64,000 nucleotides of DNA from positions 11,370,101 through 11,434,100 of the forward strand of contig JAJEKV010000015.1 of the NCBI GenBank assembly GCA_021234155.1, read 5' to 3'. Below are positions 57,741 through 64,000 of the stretch, in pieces (within the stretch, counting starts at the first letter, position 1; each line of letters opens with the position of its first letter). The notes below the pieces were generated by a model. That model was not told where the DNA came from, ran no database searches, and saw nothing but the letters and a program-made list of their open reading frames with translations. Origin of the DNA: Isoetes taiwanensis (taxonomy: Eukaryota > Streptophyta > Lycopodiopsida > Isoetales > Isoetaceae). The translations under genes and the position numbers were made by a program.

Positions 57741-58638
57741 GGGTTGTAGTGGAATGGACGTCAATGAGCATTATGGAGGCATACAAAGATTTGTGTACTT
57801 CACATCAATTTGATAGGATTTTAAATACGGGTTTGATTTCTCTTATTCCTAAAGTGAAAGAACCTGTGAGCATTCATGATTGGCGCCAAATAACTCTTCT
57901 ATCTACTATCTATAAAATTATTGCAAAAGCCTATGCAGAAAGACTTAAACAGGTTTTGGGATTGAGAATAGATGCGGCTCAGTCAGGCTTTCTTCCAGGT
58001 CGGCAAATTTTTCATAATATAATGGCAGCATATGAAGGAGTTCATTGGGCCCAATGTTCAGATCAAAATCTTCTATATTTAAAATTGGATTTTGCTAAAG
58101 CTTATGATAGTGTGAAGTGGACTTTCTTGGATGCCATGCTTTTGAAATTGGGATTTGGGTCTGGTTTCCAATCTATGATGCATAAAATGTTGATTTCTGC
58201 TAAGGGGGTAGTACTGTATCATGGAGAACCATTGGTGCTTTTTCCAATTGAACGTGGAATAAGGCAAGGTTGCCCTTTAGCTCCTTTTTTGTTTACTATA
58301 GTGGCAGAAGGCATGAGACTGAAAAGGATGGTTTGGTAAAGGGATTATTATTGGTGGACGGTGAACAGGTTTTGGTTAATCAGTTTGCAGACGATACCTT
58401 CTTGCTAGTAGATGGTGAAGAGAATAATGTGCAGATAATCAAAAAGATTTTGGATATATTTTCAATTGCACCTGGTTGTCTCCTTAATTGGGCTAAGTGT
58501 AGTGCTTTATGGGTGGGGAAGGAAGCAGTTTCGCATTTTTTATATGAGTATGCCTGGAAGGTGGTTGTACCATCTGCAAAGACAAAGCTTCTAGGAGTCC
58601 CCTTTGATCTAGATATTGACATGAATAAAGCATGGGAT
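57741..58638 (+). pseudogene. LINE reverse transcriptase fragment, cut by an LTR retrotransposon
   Basis: The frame gives TGLISLIPKVKEP, DWRQITLLSTIYKIIAKAYA, SGFLPGRQIFHNI, then motif A LKLDFAKAYDSVKW, RGIRQGCPLAPFLF (motif B) and, in the next frame, VNQFADDTFLLVDG (catalytic FADD, motif C) and KTKLLGVPFDLDIDMNKAWD. This is the palm of a plant LINE ORF2 RT. A frameshift lies near 58310. The RT N-terminus and endonuclease are absent here. The fragment ends where the LTR element begins at 58639; the remainder should lie beyond the window. Confidence 0.85.
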
Positions 58639-59612
58639 TGTTTACCCTCCAGTCTCTCACCCTGGAGTAACATCACTACAGAATAAACAAATACAGCCAG
58701 GTAAGTCTATCTTACCGTTAATGGGCTGCCCAGGAAGTCTGTCCAGTTAATAGTTTCCTTTACGATTCCTTGCTCATCCATATCCATGTCTGCATCACAG
58801 AACATACATCACAATGATTACCGTCATGACTAGATATACAAGAAGTTCCAATAATGCATTTCCAGATTTGCAACATAACCACCAGAACATGACCAACAGA
58901 GCCCAGTGATGCTCATTCCAAATATATAACCACAATCATAGCTTTAATCTTGCTGTTTTGTGAATAACCAGATTTACATAACCACCGAAAAACTCCATTT
59001 CCATTCCCTTTCCTAAAGATATAAGTAAATTCAAGAAACAACAAGAAGCATCAGAGTTTACAGTTTACCTGGTTGCTGGGTTTGCAAGATCGATGGAGAT
59101 GGCAGAATAGCAGTCTCTGGAGATTGCTTATTGAATCGCAGACCCAGAAAGCAGTCGGAAGGGTCTTTGGATCTCAGAGCAAGCGGTTCCGGCCAAATGC
59201 CTGTTCGGCCGAACTGTTCCATTGCCCTATTTTATATTTTATTAGGTTAGTTGTTAACATTTAAAACATCTTGATTTTTTAAGAATTCATAAGCAACAAG
59301 TTATAACTTCAAGCAACGTCAAGGGAGAAAATATCATCACCAATTTTATTCCAAAATTCTCTCCAGCTTAATACAACGTTTCTCTCTCTTTTTATAACTC
59401 AAAACAACTAATCTATGCCGTCCAACATGGCAATCCTAAGTTGGGATAATCCCCAACATCTAATTTTTGTGTTTTCTAATATTTCATCCTAACCCTAACA
59501 TAGTGCCTTTTGGCCACATGTCCAAAGCACATTTATTTAAATATTTACTAAGCTAACTTGTTATTCTTTAAAACATATTTCAAAGTTACATGAACTTGTT
59601 GCACCGTGGACA
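58639..59612 (-). repeat. 3' LTR of the deletion-derivative element
   Basis: It starts TGTTTACCC on the plus strand. Its other edge is placed at GTGGACA (59612) because that gives TG...CA termini, but the second LTR is cut off before this point, so the edge is an estimate. Length is about 974 bp. Confidence 0.75.
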
Positions 59613-59646
59613 ACCCCATGGCCTTTATTGTTTCTTTGGTCGCTTC

Positions 59647-60390
59647 TCACTTGATCCACGCCACCTCTTCGGTCTTTTGTTGACGTCGCCGGTCATGGTC
59701 ATATACATTATCCCCCTTTTTAGTGAAGATCTTGGGATCTTCACTCACCTTATCCCCCTTTTTGGGGTTTTTCTTAGGGTCTTCTTGCTTAATCTGATGG
59801 TTGTAACATAAATGAGTATTCCGATATCTCTTATGGAAATAATAAGCGTCCCTTCTTCTAGCTCCTGTTAAAGCTTGTTCTTCAATAGAGAAGCTCTTAC
59901 TTGCATCGATCAAAAACCCCTTTGTACACATTTGTTCAAATAATTGAATGCAAACCGAGGGTAAATGATTGACCTTGATTAAGAGAGCCACGTCCAGCAT
60001 GGTTTCCTGGCAAGACTTATTTGGATTTATATTTATCAGGTGCTCTTTAGCTCTTGGATAAGGGGCTATAATGATTTCTAACGACTTGCAATACTGTGCT
60101 TGTTCATACATGAGAGGATCCGGACTCTCAACTGCACTGTTAATAAACTTTTTGAGGTTTTTGATAGTATCCTCTGCTTTTGGTATTCTGAGAGCTTTTG
60201 CTATTATTTCCAAAGTGATTTGGACTGGACCAGTTGCATGAGTGAAACCATGGTGTGTTTCCATGTTGTAATTTTTCAGAAACTCCTCAAGCAAAGCATC
60301 ATTAACTTTTGGTTGGGATAAAAGGACAAAAGATAACAAGGAACAAAAGATAACAAGGAACAAAAGATAACAAGGAACAAAAGAGAACAT
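59647..60390 (-). CDS. Post-pol ORF of the deletion-derivative element (unknown function)
   Basis: The open frame from 60390 to 59647 (247 codons) includes VNDALLEEFLKNYNMETHHG, GPVQITLEIIAKALRIPKAE, KSCQETMLDVALLIKVNHLP and a charged tail with repeated KKGDKV/KKGDNV and basic end. The first about 15 codons come from a short tandem repeat and probably are not original. The real protein likely starts upstream and was cut by the pol deletion. Sequence layout matches the post-pol region of the Gypsy element at 17.7 kb (VDGTTISLTQHLISEVFHIP). No catalytic motif. ORFs in this position are known in Tat-lineage elements, with role unknown. Confidence 0.55.
   Translation of the reverse strand: MFSFVPCYLLFLVIFCSLLSFVLLSQPKVNDALLEEFLKNYNMETHHGFTHATGPVQITLEIIAKALRIPKAEDTIKNLKKFINSAVESPDPLMYEQAQYCKSLEIIIAPYPRAKEHLININPNKSCQETMLDVALLIKVNHLPSVCIQLFEQMCTKGFLIDASKSFSIEEQALTGARRRDAYYFHKRYRNTHLCYNHQIKQEDPKKNPKKGDKVSEDPKIFTKKGDNVYDHDRRRQQKTEEVAWIK
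60318..60390. repeat. 17-bp tandem repeat at the pol deletion junction
   Basis: GAACAAAAGATAACAAG is repeated about 3.5 to 4 times exactly where the protease ORF ends and the post-pol ORF begins. Both ORFs read through it in different frames, each giving LLFLVIFCSLLSF-like hydrophobic artefacts. Confidence 0.85.
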
Positions 60391-62027
60391 TGTAAAAGGA
60401 CAGATGGAAGATGAGCTCCAATCTTGATTAATTTGGGCTCTTCTTCTGTTCCTAAATTTAGCTCTGTTAGATCTGGGAGTCCCATAGATGGAACAAGTTT
60501 TCCATCTTCCAACTTGTGAGCTTTTGTTGGTTCCAAAGTAATTTCTCTTTCCACTGCCTCCACGAAATGTTTAGGGTACTCTTTTGTTTCTTCCACCAGA
60601 AAGCATAATTCATCCGATTCACCGTCGATATCAATGCCATAGAAATCATCTTCGTCGACAATTTCGTCCATTACTCCTTCCTCAATGTCCTCATCTTCTT
60701 CATCGGAGAACAATGTTTCTTCTTGCGTAATGGTTATATTTCCAGTCTGTAAATTGATCATATTCTCTTTTCCTTGTTTTGCTAGAGTCAGAGTATTGTT
60801 TGACCAATCATGGATTGCCTTGGAGGCCCTAAGCCAGGGTCTACCGAGCAATAGTTGATAATCCATTGCTTTAGGATCTGTCTCTAAGACTATGAAATCC
60901 TGTTCAAACTCTAAATTCCCAATAGAGAAACTGATGTTTTTAAGCATACCTACAGGTTCCACTTTTCGATGATCTGCCATTTTCACATCGAATGGCGCTT
61001 TTTGTAAGTCATGTAATTTAAGTTTTTTTCTAAAAACATTAGTCATGATGTTTACTCCTGCGCCTCCATCAATTGGGACTTTTGGAATTTCTATTCCATG
61101 CATTTTCACAAGAACTACTGGATTGAGCTTTTCAGTTGGTTCAGTTTTCCAAGTAGCAATTGTACTTCTGTTTTCACTGTATCCACTTGGTATTCCTAGT
61201 TGAGGAAAATATCTACCCAATGTGGATAATGAAACTGGAACAGTCATGTTTTCAAATTCCTTCTTAAACTTTCCCCATTTACAATTCTCATCTATTGCCA
61301 CATTTCCAAATTCCTTCCACTCTGGCCACATACTCAGAACGAGATTCAACGGCGTGGGAATTACCAACTGAGACACCTTATCCTTAAGGGTCTGCAGATC
61401 ATGTGCTTGATTTCCATTCAAGCCATTGTTTTCTCCCTTGGAGCATTCATCTTCCAGCTGCTCCCTAACATTTTCAAAAATTCGTCGCTCCTCATCTATG
61501 TTGGGATATTGTTTTTTCTTTGTTTGAGGTAGATCATTTTGAGTACTAGGGATTTCAATCCCTTGCTCTTTGGCTTTTTGCCTAGTCACAGCCTGAACAT
61601 CCACAGAATAGTTCAATCCTACCATTCGGGCATCAAGAGCTCTAGTTTCTTCACTAGTGGATGCTTTACCATTTTTAAGGTCTTTCCTTGGCTGCGTATA
61701 TTCCCGCGAGAAGTGTCCCTTCTCACCACAATTCCAACAGGTGTTATCCCGCAGAATCGTTTTATCTTTCCCTTGAGGAGTAACAGCAAAGGCTTGGGCT
61801 GTCTCCTTTTCTTTGTTTTTTCCATTGAATCGACATGCATCAGTATCATGATTGCTCATTTTACATATGTGACAAAACTTAGTGTCCAACTTAGTTCTGC
61901 ACTCGTTAGCGTAATGGCCTGGCCTACTACAACGCGTACACCAAATGTAACTACATTTAGTTTCTCCTTGAGCAATCTTTTTCAAATTCTCTTCCATAGC
62001 ATTCAGTTTACTTTGAATGTCTTGCAC
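60391..62027 (-). CDS. Gag C-terminus (zinc knuckles) and aspartic protease of the deletion-derivative element
   Basis: The minus-strand frame (open down to 60276) starts in a helical linker and has three zinc knuckles: CTRCSRPGHYANEC, CHICKMSNHDTDAC and CWNCGEKGHFSREY, the last with Tyr replacing the final Cys. It continues through a spacer to the retroviral-type aspartic protease: VPIDGGAGVNIMTNVF (active site DGG in place of DSG/DTG) and LLLGRPWLRASKAIHDW. An acidic stretch (FSDEEDEDIEEGVMDEIVDE) follows and the frame then runs into the tandem repeat where RT should begin. The frame overlaps the upstream gag frame by 25 bp; a single indel near 62070 would join them. Confidence 0.82.
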
Positions 62028-62749
62028 TTTCTTATCATCAGTTTTCGTTTTCTCAAGCTTGCTAACACTCCAACATCAGAACCCAACACTCCATGTATTA
62101 CTACAGCTCTTTCCATGGCTTGATCCAATGTTTTTGGAGCCTCTAGAGTTAATTCTTGTTTAACTCTAGCTGAAAATCCATCTACATACCAAGAAACTAT
62201 GTCAAGTTCATGTGGCTTTGGGTCCAGTTCACTGGCTAGCTGGCTTACCCGTAGAGCAAACTTCCGAGGATCCTCCTCGTTTTTAATCTTAATATTCTTG
62301 AGCTCATCCTTGAGCTCATGATAAGTAGGCGTAGTCTGGTATGCCTTAAGAAACCTCGTCTTAAGTTCATCCCAACTACTAATACTACTCATGTTCTTAT
62401 ACATCCAGTCTGCGGGTTTTCCTTTCAACGTAGCAGGGAATAAAATAATATGGACAACATCATCAGTCTGATTATTGAGGGAACTTATTCCCTCAAATTG
62501 ATAGACATGGGTTATTGCTTGAGTTTCAGAGGATTTTCCAGCTCCAAATTTTGGATATGGAATCTTTGAGGAAGTAGCCATATTACCAAACAGAGGTTTG
62601 ATATCAGGTAATATCTCAGACTGTCTTGCAGCCTCAATCTTTTGTTTCTCTCTACGTTCACGCCATTCTGTTCTTTCTAACTCTTGTTTTAATCTCCTTT
62701 CAAGCCTTTTCTCTTTTTCCTCGGCAAGGCTCTTGTACATCAAAAGCAC
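62003..62749 (-). CDS. Gag capsid region of the deletion-derivative element
   Basis: From the ATG at 62749: a coiled-coil N-terminus rich in Glu/Arg/Lys (EEKEKRLERRLKQELERTEW), then IPYPKFGAGKSSETQAITHV and the Retrotrans_gag core (LKGKPADWMYKNMSSISSWD, LKTRFLKAYQTTP, NEEDPRKFALRVSQLASEL, WYVDGFSARVKQEL). This is the plant Ty3/Gypsy capsid pattern. The last about 15 codons are out of frame with the knuckles that follow. Apart from that shift it is well preserved. Confidence 0.85.
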   Translation of the reverse strand: MLLMYKSLAEEKEKRLERRLKQELERTEWRERREKQKIEAARQSEILPDIKPLFGNMATSSKIPYPKFGAGKSSETQAITHVYQFEGISSLNNQTDDVVHIILFPATLKGKPADWMYKNMSSISSWDELKTRFLKAYQTTPTYHELKDELKNIKIKNEEDPRKFALRVSQLASELDPKPHELDIVSWYVDGFSARVKQELTLEAPKTLDQAMERAVVIHGVLGSDVGVLASLRKRKLMIRKCKTFKVN

Positions 62750-63072
62750 TTGCTATTAACATAATGCAGACACTGTGCATTATCACAGGATTTCAGGCAA
62801 GAAGGATTCTTGGAACTGCTGTCATGTTCATAACATTTGCATTTTTCATTTGCTAGACTGAACAGCAATTAACTTTGCATTTCCCATTGGCTGGATTGAA
62901 CAACCATTTCCGTTACAATAGCAAAAGAAAAATTTATCTCAGATTAAGCTGGATTGAACAGCAATTTTCTTTACAATTAATCTTTGCATTTCCCATTGAA
63001 CAGAAATTGTTCTTGATAACAGCAAAAGGAAAGACAAAAATTTTATCTCAAAGGAAACTAAGCAACCAAACA
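62750..63072 (-). other. 5' leader of the deletion-derivative element
   Basis: Contains three degenerate repeats of TTGCATTTCCCATTG and CTGGATTGAACA.CA.TTT (62865-63010). No ORF. Possible packaging region by position only. Confidence 0.4.
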
Positions 63073-63096
63073 GACTGGTCCCGGCAACGGAACCAA
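63073..63096 (-). other. Primer-binding site, tRNA-Asp-like
   Basis: On the minus strand, two bases after the 5' LTR end, TGGTTCCGTTGCCGGGACC. It matches the complement of the tRNA-Asp 3' end (TGGCGCCGTTGCCGGGG) except at two or three positions, as does the PBS of the other LTR element. Confidence 0.65.
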
Positions 63097-64000
63097 TGTT
63101 TACCCTCCAGTCTCTCACCCTGGAGTAACAGCACTACAGAATAAACAAATACAGCCAGGTAAGTCTATCTTACCGTTAAGGGGCTGCCCAGGAAGTCTGT
63201 CCAGTTAATAGTTTCCTTTACGATTCCTTGCTCATCCATATCCATGTCTGCATCACAGAACATACATCACAATGATTACCGTCATGACTAGATATACAAG
63301 AAGTTCCAATAATGCATTTCCAGATTTGCAACATAACCACTAGAACATGACCAGCAGAGCCCAGTGATGCTCATTCCAAATACATAACCACAATCATAGC
63401 TTTAATCTTGCTGTTCTGTGAATAACCAGGTCTACATAACCACCGAAAAACTCCATTTCCATTCCCTTTCCTAAAGATATAAGTAAATTCAAGAAACAAC
63501 AAGAAGCAGCAGAGTTTACAGTTTACCTGGTTGCTGGGTTTGCAAGATCGATGGAGATGGCAGAATAGGAGTCTCTGGAGATTGCTTATTGAATCGCAGA
63601 CCCAGAAAGCAGTCGGAAGGGTCTTTGGATCTCAGAGCAAGCGGTTCCGGCCAAATGCATGTTCGGCCGAACTGTTCCGTTGCCCTATTTTATGTTTTAT
63701 TAGGTTAGTTGTTAACATTTAAAACATCTTGATTTTTTAAGAATTCATAAGCAACAAGCTATAACTTCAAGCAACGTCAAGGGAGAAAATATCATCACCA
63801 ATTTTATTCCAAAATTCTCTCTAGCTTAATACAACGTTTCTCTCTCTTTTTATAACTCAAAACAATTAATCTATGCCGTCCAACATGGCAATCCTAAGTT
63901 GGGATAATCCCCAACATCTAATTTTTGTGTTTTCTAATATTTCATCCTAACCGTAACCTAGTGCCTTTTGGCCACATGTCCAAAGCACATTTATTTAAAT
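63097..64000 (-). repeat. 5' LTR of the deletion-derivative element, cut by the window end
   Basis: 904 bp visible, aligned base for base with 58639-59541. About 70 bp should remain beyond the window if the 3' LTR estimate is right. Confidence 0.85.

Larger units (their letters stand above)
58639..64000 (-). mobile_element. LTR retrotransposon lacking RT/RNase H/integrase (large deletion derivative), incomplete at window end
   Basis: Two LTR copies share their outer ends (TGTTTACCCTCCAG on the plus strand, 58639 and 63097). Between them, on the minus strand, lie a tRNA-Asp-like PBS, gag, zinc knuckles plus protease, and a post-pol ORF; RT, RNase H and integrase are missing. By eye the LTRs differ at about 18 of roughly 900 positions, almost all substitutions, so insertion was moderately recent. 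The element sits inside a LINE. The TSD cannot be checked because the right end is outside the window. Confidence 0.85.

Noticed and set aside
46140-57745. A single 11.6-kb transposon between the two LINE pieces
   Set aside because: The LINE pieces are in opposite orientation, so a simple insertion cannot explain them, and I found no TIR or TSD at the two junctions.
60276-60390. Hydrophobic peptides as transmembrane segments of an envelope-like protein
   Set aside because: They are translations of the 17-bp tandem repeat read in two frames at the deletion junction.

Overview
The window is a transposon-packed stretch of a plant nuclear genome. Evidence: multi-exon ORFs with GT/AG introns; DNA and RNA transposons of typical plant families (hAT, Mutator-like, Helitron, Ty3/Gypsy LTR elements, LINEs); and fragments of plant genes (a LOG2/LUL-type E3 ligase exon, a VPS3/TRAP1-like gene). 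A two-exon relic of a dynein heavy-chain C-terminus at 44.4-44.9 kb argues for a lineage that keeps motile sperm (fern, lycophyte, bryophyte, cycad or Ginkgo) rather than a flowering plant or conifer. That is an inference from one fragment. I see no prokaryotic, organellar or viral genes.

Layout. (1) 1-1248, minus strand: the 5' part of a VPS3/TRAP1-like CNH-domain gene, the only apparently intact host gene; it leaves the window at base 1. (2) 1397-28463: a nested giant Mutator-like element (MULE) about 149 bp upstream of that gene's start. It has terminal inverted repeats and a perfect 10-bp target-site duplication. Its own core is about 10.2 kb: a FAR1-type/MULE/SWIM transposase, a spliced ORF of unknown function, an Ulp1-like (C48) protease relic and two arrays of GC-rich hairpins sharing a core motif with the TIRs. 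It was hit by a 5.9-kb hAT (2110-8016; 8-bp TSD), which itself carries a captured LUL-type E3 ligase exon, and by an 11-kb Ty3/Gypsy element (10115-21106; 5-bp TSD). (3) 28511-36784: a Helitron on the minus strand, 47 bp beyond the MULE end, carrying a decayed Rep-helicase, a LINE reverse-transcriptase piece and exons of a captured host gene. Its ends can be placed because a tandem sister copy of the empty target survives next to it.

(4) 36785-57740: mostly non-coding, built from rearranged repeats: a duplicated tRNA-like B-box module, a 5S-rRNA-derived segment, a 1.03-kb block also present inverted 14 kb away, a 2.4-kb near-perfect palindrome, two minisatellite arrays of one 38-bp family, a 2-kb direct duplication, the dynein relic and a LINE fragment. 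(5) 57741-64000: the other part of a LINE, interrupted by a deletion-derivative LTR retrotransposon (58639 to beyond the window end) that retains gag, protease and a post-pol ORF but has lost RT, RNase H and integrase.

No pathway is encoded. The relationships that matter are between elements: the order of insertion (MULE, then hAT and Gypsy inside it; Helitron beside it), gene capture by at least the hAT and the Helitron, and displacement of the upstream region of the VPS3-like gene by about 35 kb of inserted DNA. Coordinates of element ends come from target-site duplications read directly. Exon borders are by eye.
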